Assembly: GCA_900318535.1 (NCBI GenBank)
Contig: ONKU01000001.1
Span: forward strand, 233,791-297,790
Direction of reading: 5' to 3'
Origin: an uncultured Prevotellaceae bacterium
GTDB taxonomy: Bacteria; Bacteroidota; Bacteroidia; Bacteroidales; Muribaculaceae
DNA: 64,000 nucleotides
Within the stretch, counting starts at the first letter, position 1. Every line of letters begins with the position of its first letter. The notes under the pieces are model-generated. The model worked only from the letters and a program-made list of their open reading frames with translations, searched no databases and was not told the origin of the DNA. The translations under genes were made by a program, and so were the position numbers. Of this stretch, positions 8,324 through 16,219 are shown one piece after another.

Positions 8324-9004
8324 ATGATACAGGTAAAGATAGATCCAAGGATACTGCAGGCCTGCCCCGAGACCCGCATCGGTCTCATCCGCTCGACGGT
8401 AGTCAACGGACCGACGTGCGATGCCCTGTGGGCCGAGATTGAGGCAGCTGCTCAGGAGATTAAGCAACGCTATGAGTTGCTCCAAATCAACCAGCGTCCC
8501 GCCATCGCCGGCACCCGTCACCTGTACAAGGCTCTGGGCAAGGACCCCAGCCGCTACCGTGTAGCCAGCGAGGCCCTGTGCCGCCGCATCATCCGCGGAC
8601 TGGGCATCTACCGGCTGACCACCCTCATCGACGTGGTAAATCTGGTATCCATCAAGAGCGGCTATGCCATCAGCGGGCTGGACGGTGACCGCATTGTGGG
8701 CGACACGCTCACGATGAGCGTGGGAACAAGCGACGACGTGTATAACGGCATCGGGCGCGGTCAGCTCAACATCGAGGGCATGCCGGTCTATCGCGATGCC
8801 GCCGGTCCCATCGCCACTCCCACGAGCGACGAGGAGCGCACCAAGTTCACCGACCAAACCGTCACCGCCCAGATCAATATCAACGCCTTTGCTCCCGAGA
8901 TGCCTCTTGAAGAAGCCGTTGACTGGATGGCAGACCTGCTCAAGAAGTATGCCCACGCCACCAACGTGGAAACGGCAATCTACACACCCGACAGAAACAA
9001 CTAA
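8324..9004 (+). CDS. B3/B4 tRNA-binding-domain protein
   Basis: A 226-residue protein made almost wholly of the B3/B4 fold found in the beta subunit of phenylalanyl-tRNA synthetase (visible core: RPAIAGTRHLYKALGKDPSR, then IYRLTTLIDVVNLVSI). Free-standing members are proposed to edit or bind mischarged aminoacyl-tRNA, but no reaction is established. It sits 15 bases before a Sua5/YrdC gene, another protein linked to tRNA, so a role in tRNA quality is plausible by context. Confidence 0.8.
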   Translation: MIQVKIDPRILQACPETRIGLIRSTVVNGPTCDALWAEIEAAAQEIKQRYELLQINQRPAIAGTRHLYKALGKDPSRYRVASEALCRRIIRGLGIYRLTTLIDVVNLVSIKSGYAISGLDGDRIVGDTLTMSVGTSDDVYNGIGRGQLNIEGMPVYRDAAGPIATPTSDEERTKFTDQTVTAQININAFAPEMPLEEAVDWMADLLKKYAHATNVETAIYTPDRNN

Positions 9005-9019
9005 AACAAGAGACAAGAT

Positions 9020-9625
9020 ATGGAAGTACTTGAAATCTTAGAAAAGAATGTCAACCAGCGTTACATCGACCAGGTTGTGGAGACCCTGAAGGAGGGCGGA
9101 CTCATCATCTACCCTACCGACACGGTATATGCACTGGGTTGTGATGCGCTTAACAACCAAGCCATTGAACGCATCTGCTCCATGAAGGAGATGAAGTCGG
9201 CCAAGACCAACCTGTCGATCATCTGTGATGATATCTCACAGGTTGCGCAGTACGCCAAATTTGACAACACACAGTTCAGGCTGATGAAGTCCAATCTGCC
9301 TGGCCCGTTCACCTTCATCCTTCCCGCGCTGTCCAAGCTGCCCAAGGCGTTCAAGGGTCGCCGCACCGTTGGCATCCGCATTCCCGACAACGAGGTCGCA
9401 CTGGCCATCGTGCGCACACTGGGTGGTCCCATCCTGACGACATCGGTACCTGGTGATGACGAGGATTACCGCTGCGAGCCGGGACTGATGGCCGAAGTAT
9501 TTGAGTCCAAAGTGGATATCGTCATTGACTCGGGCCGTGGACAGCTGCTGCCCTCAACCATCGTGGACTGCACGGGCAGCGAACCCGAGATTACCCGTCT
9601 GGGCAAAGGGAAACTCATCAGTTAA
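9020..9625 (+). CDS. Sua5/YciO/YrdC-family protein (threonylcarbamoyl-AMP synthase type)
   Basis: A 201-residue single-domain YrdC protein. The nucleotide-binding start GGLIIYPTDTVYALGCDA, the loop SAKTNLSIICDD and the ending PSTIVDCTG are present. TsaC/Sua5 enzymes make L-threonylcarbamoyl-AMP from threonine, bicarbonate and ATP for t6A in tRNA. The usual KxR motif reads as KEMKSAKTNLS, which is closer to the YciO branch, whose activity is weaker or different, so the exact function is left open. Cotranscribed with the B3/B4-domain gene. Confidence 0.75.
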   Translation: MEVLEILEKNVNQRYIDQVVETLKEGGLIIYPTDTVYALGCDALNNQAIERICSMKEMKSAKTNLSIICDDISQVAQYAKFDNTQFRLMKSNLPGPFTFILPALSKLPKAFKGRRTVGIRIPDNEVALAIVRTLGGPILTTSVPGDDEDYRCEPGLMAEVFESKVDIVIDSGRGQLLPSTIVDCTGSEPEITRLGKGKLIS

Positions 9626-9660
9626 CTAACAAAAGACAATCGATTTATAATTTACTGAGA

Positions 9661-10119
9661 ATGAAGAAGTTTTTATTCATCATAGCTGCTGTGATGATGC
9701 TCACGGCCTGCAACAACAAGGCCGGGCAGCAGAACGGCGTTAACGGAACCGAGGAAACGGCACAGACCGAAATGCCAGCTACCAACCCCAACGACGAGGG
9801 TCAGGGCGAATGGAGCAAACAGACCACTCTCATGGGTTCAAAACCCATGGTCATCGACTTTTTCGCCACCTGGTGCGGCCCATGCAAGCAACTGGCTCCC
9901 ATCCTGGACGAAATTGAACAGCGCCACAAGGGCGATGTCATCTTCCAGCGCATCGATGTTGACCAGGAGCCCGAGCTGGCCCAGGAATTCCGCATCGAGT
10001 CTATTCCGACGCTGATGTTCGTCACCCCCAAGGGAGAGTATCAGACCCTGATCGGCCTGCAAGAAGCCGCAGTTATCGAAGCAAAAATCGCCGAGCTGCT
10101 CACCCGAAGCGCGAAGTAA
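9661..10119 (+). CDS. Thioredoxin-fold lipoprotein
   Basis: A 152-residue protein. A lipoprotein signal ends at LTAC (Cys17), followed by a flexible Asn/Thr/Glu-rich linker to about residue 50 and one thioredoxin domain. The active site WCGPC is at residues 71-75 and the cis-Pro motif is SIPTLMF. It is therefore likely to be a periplasmic disulfide reductase or redox donor anchored to a membrane. It is 35 bases downstream of the Sua5-type gene. Confidence 0.88.
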   Translation: MKKFLFIIAAVMMLTACNNKAGQQNGVNGTEETAQTEMPATNPNDEGQGEWSKQTTLMGSKPMVIDFFATWCGPCKQLAPILDEIEQRHKGDVIFQRIDVDQEPELAQEFRIESIPTLMFVTPKGEYQTLIGLQEAAVIEAKIAELLTRSAK

Positions 10120-10134
10120 GACCAAAAGCAGGAC

Positions 10135-10161
10135 GAAAAGGCCACATTATTGTCCTTTTTC
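10135..10161 (+). terminator. Possible weak terminator after the thioredoxin gene
   Basis: A 7-bp stem, GAAAAGG with CCTTTTTC, with a 12-base loop and a run of five T in the 3' arm. Confidence 0.35.
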
Positions 10162-10270
10162 ACACATCACGTCTTATAGATAACGTGATAAAGTTGTGAT
10201 ATTCTGATTTTTTTGCGAACTTTGCAGCCGTTTTTGAAAGATAGAGACTAGTCAATATATAACTACATCA

Positions 10271-11293
10271 ATGGAAATTACTGCACAACAACTTGCAGCA
10301 ATGGTTAACGGCACAGTCGATGGTGACGCATCGACGGTGATTAACAACTATGCAAAGATAGAAGAGGCAACACCAGGCTGCCTGACGTTCCTGGCCAATC
10401 CCAAATACACGCATTTCATCTACACGACCCAGGCCTCGGCTGTGCTGGTCAACAAGGACTTCCAACCCGAGCAGGAGGTCAAGGCGACACTCATCCGCGT
10501 TGACGACCCCTACAAGACACTGGCAGACCTGTTGAACTTTGTGAACAGCCAGCGTCCCGAGAAACGCGGCATTGAGCAGCCCATCCATGTGGGCCAGGGC
10601 ACTTCCCTGCCTGATGATGTATATGTGGGCGCATTTGCCTACATTGGCGACGGTGTGACCATCGGCAAGAATGTCAAGATCTACCCCCAGGTGTACGTGG
10701 GTGACGGCGTGACCATCGGTGACAATGTGATCCTGTACCCGGGCGTGAAGATTTACCACGGCTGCCGCATCGGCAACCGCTGCATTGTGCAGGGCGGCGC
10801 CATCATCGGCGGTGACGGCTTTGGCTTCGCGCCCAAGGAGGACGGCACCTACGAGAAGATTTCTCAGGTAGGCATCGTCATTCTTGAGGACGACGTCGAA
10901 ATCGGCGCCAACACGACCATCGACCGCGCTACCATGGGTGCTACCGTGGTAAAGAAGGGCGCCAAGCTCGATAACCTGATCCAGATTGCCCACAACGTCG
11001 AAGTGGGCGAAAGCACCGTCATGGCAGCCCAAGTGGGCGTTGCCGGATCCACCAAGATCGGCAAATACAACATGGTGGGCGGCCAGGTGGGCTTTGCCGG
11101 ACACATCACCGTGGGAGACAAGAACGGCATCGGCGCTCAGACCGGTGTTGACAACAGCATCGGCAGCAACGGCAAGTGGCTGGGAGCCCCCGTACAGCCG
11201 GCTATGGAATTTGCGCGCCAGACGGTTTATCTGAAACGCCTGGGCGAAATGTACAACGACATCAAGGACCTGAAGAAGAAAATCAACAACTAG
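10271..11293 (+). CDS. lpxD: UDP-3-O-acylglucosamine N-acyltransferase LpxD
   Basis: A 340-residue enzyme. Residues 1-100 form the N-terminal uridine-binding domain; 105-310 form a left-handed beta-helix of hexapeptide repeats; the end is a short helical tail ([12 protein letters not shown]). The catalytic His241 lies in [11 protein letters not shown]. LpxD transfers a hydroxyacyl chain from acyl-ACP to UDP-3-O-acylglucosamine, the third step of lipid A synthesis, in the cytosol. It is followed at 22 bases by lpxC-fabZ and then lpxA, so the three form a lipid A operon. Confidence 0.95.
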   Translation: MEITAQQLAAMVNGTVDGDASTVINNYAKIEEATPGCLTFLANPKYTHFIYTTQASAVLVNKDFQPEQEVKATLIRVDDPYKTLADLLNFVNSQRPEKRGIEQPIHVGQGTSLPDDVYVGAFAYIGDGVTIGKNVKIYPQVYVGDGVTIGDNVILYPGVKIYHGCRIGNRCIVQGGAIIGGDGFGFAPKEDGTYEKISQVGIVILEDDVEIGANTTIDRATMGATVVKKGAKLDNLIQIAHNVEVGESTVMAAQVGVAGSTKIGKYNMVGGQVGFAGHITVGDKNGIGAQTGVDNSIGSNGKWLGAPVQPAMEFARQTVYLKRLGEMYNDIKDLKKKINN

Positions 11294-11315
11294 GCATTAG
11301 TTGTAAACTGACATC

Positions 11316-12710
11316 ATGAAACAGAAGACGTTAAAGAATGCCTTTACAGTCACAGGCAAAGGACTGCATACGGGCCAAATGTCAACAGCGACGTTCAAGC
11401 CTGCCGATGTGAACACCGGTTATGTGTTTAAGCGCATGGACCTTGAAGGCCAACCTACCATCCAAGCACTGGCCGAGCACGTCATCGAGACCACGCGCGG
11501 TACCGTCATTGCCAACAAGAGCAACAAGGAGGCTCGCGTGAGCACCATTGAGCACGCCATGGCCGCCCTGTATGCTGCCGGCATTGACAACTGCCTGATC
11601 GAGGTGAATTGCGGCGAGGTGCCCATCCTTGACGGCAGCGCCATCATCTGGTGCAAGGAAATCGAGAAAGCCGGCATCGTCGAGCAGGAGGCCGAAAAAG
11701 AGTTCTACGTCGTGAAGCAGCGCATCAAGGTCGTTGACAAAGAGACAGGTTCTTCGCTTATCGTGCTTCCTGACGATGAACTGTCGATAGACTGCATGAT
11801 CGAGTTTGACTCGCCTGTGCTGGGCAATCAGTTCGCTTCGCTGACCGACATCCGCCAGTTCAAGCAGGAGATTGCCGCCAGCCGCACGTTTGTGTTCGTT
11901 CGCGAGGTGCTGCCGCTCATCCAGCTCAACCTCATCAAGGGCGGTGACCTCGACAACGCAATCGTCATCTATGACTCCCCCATGAAGCAGGAGGATCTGG
12001 ACCACATGGCCGACGTGATGAAGGTGCCCCACAAACCCGCTACCGAGTTAGGCTACCTCAACAACAAGCCCTTGGCATTCAAGAACGAACCCGCACGCCA
12101 CAAACTGCTGGACGTGCTGGGCGACCTGGCATTGATAGGCCGTCCGTTGAAGGGCCGCATCGTCGCAACCCGTCCGGGCCACACCATCAACACCCAGTTG
12201 TCCAAGAAAATACGTCAAGAATTGCGTTACCAGAACGTTCAGGCCCCGATTTACGACCCGAACAAGGAACCGCTCTACGACATCAACCAGATACGCGCCA
12301 TGTTGCCTCACCGCTACCCCATGCTCCTGGTTGACAAAATCATCGAGAAGGGCAAAAAGCATGTAGTGGGCATCAAGAATGTCACGGCCAACGAGCCGTT
12401 CTTCCAGGGACACTTCCCTGACGAACCCATCATGCCTGGCGTGCTGCAAGTTGAGGCTATGGCCCAAGTGGGCGGCATTCTGGTACTGAGCAGCGTTGAA
12501 GATCCCGAGAACTACTCGACCTACTTCCTGAAGATTGACAACGTCAAGTTCCGCCACAAGGTCGTTCCCGGCGACACGCTCATCTTCCACCTGTCACTGA
12601 TGACCCCAATCCGCCGCGGCACTGCGGTGATGAAGGGCTACGCCTTTGTGGGCGAGAAGATTGTCACCGAGGCCGAATTCATGGCGCAGATTGTCAAGAA
12701 TCCTGACTAG
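11316..12710 (+). CDS. lpxC-fabZ: Fused LpxC deacetylase and FabZ hydroxyacyl-ACP dehydratase
   Basis: A 464-residue two-domain enzyme. Residues 1-305 are LpxC, with zinc ligands His80, His262 and Asp266, general base Glu79 and His289 in RPGHTIN. Residues 315-464 are FabZ, with PHRYPMLLVDK, His366 in GHFPDEPIMPG and catalytic Glu380. LpxC removes the acetyl group from UDP-3-O-acyl-GlcNAc, the committed lipid A step; FabZ dehydrates 3-hydroxyacyl-ACP for fatty acid synthesis. The fusion is typical of the Bacteroidetes and ties together the two pathways that compete for hydroxyacyl-ACP. Confidence 0.96.
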   Translation: MKQKTLKNAFTVTGKGLHTGQMSTATFKPADVNTGYVFKRMDLEGQPTIQALAEHVIETTRGTVIANKSNKEARVSTIEHAMAALYAAGIDNCLIEVNCGEVPILDGSAIIWCKEIEKAGIVEQEAEKEFYVVKQRIKVVDKETGSSLIVLPDDELSIDCMIEFDSPVLGNQFASLTDIRQFKQEIAASRTFVFVREVLPLIQLNLIKGGDLDNAIVIYDSPMKQEDLDHMADVMKVPHKPATELGYLNNKPLAFKNEPARHKLLDVLGDLALIGRPLKGRIVATRPGHTINTQLSKKIRQELRYQNVQAPIYDPNKEPLYDINQIRAMLPHRYPMLLVDKIIEKGKKHVVGIKNVTANEPFFQGHFPDEPIMPGVLQVEAMAQVGGILVLSSVEDPENYSTYFLKIDNVKFRHKVVPGDTLIFHLSLMTPIRRGTAVMKGYAFVGEKIVTEAEFMAQIVKNPD

Positions 12711-12771
12711 GTGTTAGGCTTTAGGTGTAATTAAGAAATCAATAATCAATAACAGAGACAATAAACAGGAT

Positions 12772-13545
12772 ATGGATATCCATCAGTTTGCCGTCGTCCA
12801 CCCCGACGCTAAAATTGGGGAAAATGTGAAAATCGGTCCCTTTGTGACCATCGATGCCAATGTGGAAATCGGTGACGGCACCATCATTGACAGCGGAGCT
12901 GTTGTGCGCAGTGGTGCGCGCATCGGCAAGAACTGCCACATTCACGCCAATGCCGTGGTTGGCGACATCCCTCAGGACCTCAAGTTCCAGGGCGAGGACA
13001 CCGTTGCCATCATCGGCGACAACACCGTCATCCGCGAGTTTGTCACCATCCATCGCGGCACTGCATCACGCGGCAAGACCGTTGTGGGCAACAACTGCCT
13101 GATCATGGCCTATTGCCATGTGGCACACGACTGCATTGTTGGCAACCACGTCATCATGTCCAACTCGGCACAACTGGCCGGAGAGGTCGAGGTAGGAGAT
13201 TGGGCCATCATCGGTGGCGGAGCCCTCGTGCACCAGTTCACGCTCATCGGCTGTCATGTCATGATTCAGGGTGGCGCCCTGGTCAACAAGGACATCCCTC
13301 CCTATTGCATGGCTGCCCGCTACCCCATCGCCTATGAGGGCGTGAACAAGGTGGGTCTGCATCGTCGCGGCTACAGCAGTGAGCAAATTGATGCCATCGC
13401 CGACGTTTACCGAACCATCTATGACTCGGGCCTGAACGTCACCCAGTCGCTGGAAGAGGCTGCCAAGCTGCCCGCCAGTGCAGAGCGCGACATCGTCATC
13501 GACTTCGTGCGTGCCAGCAAGCGCGGCATCGTGCGCAAGCCGTAA
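12772..13545 (+). CDS. lpxA: UDP-N-acetylglucosamine O-acyltransferase LpxA
   Basis: A 257-residue protein, close to the usual length. Residues 1-185 are the left-handed beta-helix of hexapeptide repeats, with catalytic His119 in HVAHDCIVGNH; residues 190-257 form the C-terminal helical domain (RRGYSSEQIDAIADVYRTIY). It catalyses the first step of lipid A synthesis, acyl transfer from hydroxyacyl-ACP to UDP-GlcNAc. Last gene of the lpxD-lpxC/fabZ-lpxA run, 61 bases after the preceding stop, and followed by a strong hairpin. Confidence 0.96.
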   Translation: MDIHQFAVVHPDAKIGENVKIGPFVTIDANVEIGDGTIIDSGAVVRSGARIGKNCHIHANAVVGDIPQDLKFQGEDTVAIIGDNTVIREFVTIHRGTASRGKTVVGNNCLIMAYCHVAHDCIVGNHVIMSNSAQLAGEVEVGDWAIIGGGALVHQFTLIGCHVMIQGGALVNKDIPPYCMAARYPIAYEGVNKVGLHRRGYSSEQIDAIADVYRTIYDSGLNVTQSLEEAAKLPASAERDIVIDFVRASKRGIVRKP

Positions 13546-13552
13546 TGGTTTA

Positions 13553-13582
13553 TTCAGTTCCTGATCATAATCAGGAACTGAA
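13553..13582 (+). terminator. Terminator hairpin after lpxA
   Basis: Arms CAGTTCCTGAT and ATCAGGAACTG form a perfect stem 8 bases after the lpxA stop. There is no long T run. Confidence 0.6.
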
Positions 13583-13583
13583 G

Positions 13584-13611
13584 TTTAGAGTTTAGGGTTT
13601 AGAGTTTAGAG
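13584..13611. repeat. Four-copy 7-base tandem repeat TTTAGRG
   Basis: Four consecutive units, TTTAGAG/TTTAGGG/TTTAGAG/TTTAGAG, lie between two hairpins. It is non-coding. A single related TTTAGG motif follows the lpxC-fabZ stop near 12720. Confidence 0.7.
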
Positions 13612-13612
13612 G

Positions 13613-13653
13613 AACGAGGTCGTGGCGAGAATACTCACCACGACCTCGTTTTG
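13613..13653. terminator. Terminator hairpin between lpxA and the TPR gene
   Basis: Perfect 13-bp arms at 13613-13625 and 13638-13650 with a 12-base loop. TTTT follows on the + strand. It can act on both convergent transcripts. Confidence 0.75.
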
Positions 13654-13669
13654 TATATCCCGATATCCT

Positions 13670-14914
13670 TTACCGCGCTGATTCGATGGCTTGCAGCTTG
13701 TCGGCCTCGCCCAATTTGTAGTAGATGTCCCGCAGGGCGTTAACCAGGTCTTGATTACGAGGATTGATCGCATAGGATTTCTCCAGATAGGGTAAAGCCT
13801 CGCGGTACATGGGATTGACCAGATCGGCCAGCTTCTTGCCATACAAATGGCTGTTCATGCGTGTCTCCATCGCCTTGTTGTAGAAATAGCGCCCCACGTT
13901 GAACAGTCCACTGGCATTGCTGTCGTTGAGTTCAATGCAACGCTGGTAATAAGGAAATGCGTTATAAATGTTTTCCTTGCTTTCTATCACAAGTCCTTTG
14001 AGGTTAAGCAATTCGTCATCGTTGGGATTGGCTTCCAACGCATCATCGAGCAGATCATTAGCTCCGGAATAGTCCTCACGGGCTATAAAGTCGTTGATCA
14101 GGATGCGGATGTATTGCGGATCGCTGGTACCGAACTTGAGGAACGCCTCCCATGCCAGTTTCACCACTTCTCGCTCATTGCCCAAGTCGCTGAGGCACAC
14201 CAGCGCATAGTCATAGGCCTCCTTGCGGTTGTAGCCCGAGTGGCGCGCTATGCTGAACAGGCGCACGGCATCGATGGTGTCGGTCTTTTGCCAAGCGGCA
14301 ATGCCCTGGTAATACCTTACCTCGGCAACGATGCTATCGGGCTTGATCCAACGCGGGTCATCGCTGCGAGTCGCCATTTGGCAATAATTATCCCATGCCT
14401 GATAAGCACCGTCCCAATCCTTGGCATTGTAGAGTTCACTGCCCACAAAGCGGAAATTGTCATGATGATCGACAAGACGGTTGACCACGTCCTTGCTGAA
14501 TTTTGTCTTGAACTTGGGACGCTTGGTCTTCTTGTCGATGACAGGTTCGCCTTTCTTATCCTGAATGAAGGTCGTATCGAGCTTGAGTGCCATGAGACCG
14601 TATTCATAGGCATCAATCAGCGTGTGCCCCATTGCCTTGACGTCAATCTTCTTACCCACGCGGCGGTTGTCCATGTATTTATCGAACTGCTCAGCCTTGA
14701 TGCGGCTTGCCAGCGCCCAGGTTTCGGCCTGATCGCGCGTTTCCTCATTGGTGAGTGCCGGTTTGAGCCTGTTAAATGCCTTGTTGTAGCTGTCCACTGT
14801 CATTGTCAAGCCAGTGATATCTTTCTTGGCCTGACTGATTAAAAGATGTTGCCCCCATGCGCCGAGCGGCAGCATGACGGCAGTCATCAGCAATATGATG
14901 GTAAACTTCTTCAC
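13670..14914 (-). CDS. Exported TPR-repeat protein (paralogue 1)
   Basis: A 414-residue protein with a signal peptide (MKKFTIILLMTAVMLPLGAWGQ) and then helical tetratricopeptide repeats through the whole length; clear units are near GELYNAKDWDGAYQAWDNY-type and FPYYQRCIELNDSNASGLFNVGRYFYN segments. No enzyme motif is seen. TPR proteins of this kind are periplasmic scaffolds. It is a paralogue of the next gene (both share the xFKTKFSKD/IKTKYSKE block and the repeat order). Its own -7 box is at 14946-14953. Confidence 0.75.
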   Translation of the reverse strand: MKKFTIILLMTAVMLPLGAWGQHLLISQAKKDITGLTMTVDSYNKAFNRLKPALTNEETRDQAETWALASRIKAEQFDKYMDNRRVGKKIDVKAMGHTLIDAYEYGLMALKLDTTFIQDKKGEPVIDKKTKRPKFKTKFSKDVVNRLVDHHDNFRFVGSELYNAKDWDGAYQAWDNYCQMATRSDDPRWIKPDSIVAEVRYYQGIAAWQKTDTIDAVRLFSIARHSGYNRKEAYDYALVCLSDLGNEREVVKLAWEAFLKFGTSDPQYIRILINDFIAREDYSGANDLLDDALEANPNDDELLNLKGLVIESKENIYNAFPYYQRCIELNDSNASGLFNVGRYFYNKAMETRMNSHLYGKKLADLVNPMYREALPYLEKSYAINPRNQDLVNALRDIYYKLGEADKLQAIESAR

Positions 14915-14945
14915 GATAGTATTATTCCCTATTTAAAAACCGCTG

Positions 14946-14953
14946 CAAAATTA
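14946..14953 (-). promoter_or_regulatory. -7 promoter element for TPR paralogue 1
   Basis: The minus strand reads TAATTTTG, 32 bases before the ATG at 14914. Confidence 0.5.
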
Positions 14954-14995
14954 GTGCTTTTTCCAATACTGTGCAACGGGGGACAAAACAGCAGG

Positions 14996-15027
14996 CGGTG
15001 AAAGAGCACGTTTGCCCTCACCGCCCG
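14996..15027 (-). terminator. Terminator hairpin after TPR paralogue 2
   Basis: Arms GGCGGTGA and TCACCGCC with a 16-base loop, 28 bases past the stop of the upstream minus-strand gene, followed on that strand by GTTTTGTCC. Confidence 0.55.
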
Positions 15028-15054
15028 CGGTATAGTTGGTTGAATCCGTGCGAA

Positions 15055-16188
15055 TTACTTCACGCCCATAACCTCAAACTTGTAGAGAATGTCATCCAGG
15101 ACGTTCTTAGCCTTGGTGTCATCGGGATTGAGCTGGGAAGCCTTCTCCAGGAAGGGGATTGCCTCGTCATAGAGGGGCTTGATCTTGGGAACGAGCTCCT
15201 TGTTGGTGGCGTTGGGATTATCGTCGATAATCTTCTGAGCCTGCAGGTAGAGGCAGCGGCCCACATCAAAGAAAGCGTTGGCATAGGTGGGATCCACCTC
15301 GGTTGCCTTGCGATAGAAGGGCAACGCAGCGTCAACACCATCCTTCAACTCGGTGGTAAAGCCTAAGATGTCATGCAGGGTGCCGTTCTTGGGATCAGCC
15401 TTCAAGGCATTGTCGATGAAAGCGAAAGCCTTGTCATACTCGTTCTTGTCGAGCATGCCCTGTACCATGTTGGCCAGCGAAGAGGTCTGGAAATCAACGA
15501 TGTTGTTGTCGGTGTAACCCAGCTTGCGGGCCTTGGTGAAAGCATCATAGGCCTCGGCAAACTTCTGGATCTGATACAGCGAATAGCCCTCGAAGAAACG
15601 CACCTGGCTCAGCGTGCTGTCGGGAGCGGCAACACCGTTGGCAATAGCGAAGGCTGACGAAGCGATGTTGGCATAGTTACCGAAAGAGGCGGCAGCCTTC
15701 TCCCAGTTGCTGGCCTGCAGGTAAACATTACCGGCATTGGCGATATCACCCATGTGTGAGGTGAGCGCACCGATAATCTCCTTGCTATACTTGGTCTTGA
15801 TCTTCTTGCTACCGTCCTTGTTGAGCTTGGGAGCACCATTCTTGTCGAGCTCGGGAACGCTGTCCAAGGGAAGAGCCTCCATGTAGCACTCGTAAGCGCT
15901 GGACAACAACTCGTTCATCAAGTCGTCATCAACGGGCTGCTGCATGAGTTTCATCTTGTACATCTCGTCGTACAGGCTGAAAGCGGCTTTACCATAGGTG
16001 TAGAAAGTCAGCACGTCATTGGCAGACTCGGGATTCTCAAAAGCGGGAGCAATGGCCTGAAGCACCTCCATGAGTGCCTGAGGGTTGCCCGAAGAGGCCT
16101 TCTTGGCGAGGTCTTTCACGAGGCTCATCTGAGCCGATGCGCCGAACGCCATGATGGCGGCTGCGGCGAAAAGAATCATCTTTTTCAT
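15055..16188 (-). CDS. Exported TPR-repeat protein (paralogue 2)
   Basis: A 377-residue protein. The start at 16188 is chosen because it gives a compact signal peptide (MKKMILFAAAAIMAFGASAQ); an ATG four codons earlier adds nothing. Helical TPR units follow, such as NVYLQASNWEKAAASFGNYA, SLYQIQKFAEAYDAFTKARK and ALPFYRKATEVDPTYANAF. No catalytic motif is seen. It begins only 31 bases after the gyrA stop and probably shares its transcript. It is a paralogue of the TPR gene downstream, from which a hairpin separates it. Confidence 0.78.
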   Translation of the reverse strand: MKKMILFAAAAIMAFGASAQMSLVKDLAKKASSGNPQALMEVLQAIAPAFENPESANDVLTFYTYGKAAFSLYDEMYKMKLMQQPVDDDLMNELLSSAYECYMEALPLDSVPELDKNGAPKLNKDGSKKIKTKYSKEIIGALTSHMGDIANAGNVYLQASNWEKAAASFGNYANIASSAFAIANGVAAPDSTLSQVRFFEGYSLYQIQKFAEAYDAFTKARKLGYTDNNIVDFQTSSLANMVQGMLDKNEYDKAFAFIDNALKADPKNGTLHDILGFTTELKDGVDAALPFYRKATEVDPTYANAFFDVGRCLYLQAQKIIDDNPNATNKELVPKIKPLYDEAIPFLEKASQLNPDDTKAKNVLDDILYKFEVMGVK

Positions 16189-16219
16189 TTTTCTTAACAA
16201 TTAAATTCGTTTATAATGT

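Noticed and set aside
13584-13611. Telomere-like sequence
   Set aside because: The TTTAGGG unit occurs once among TTTAGAG units and the array is short and internal to the chromosome.
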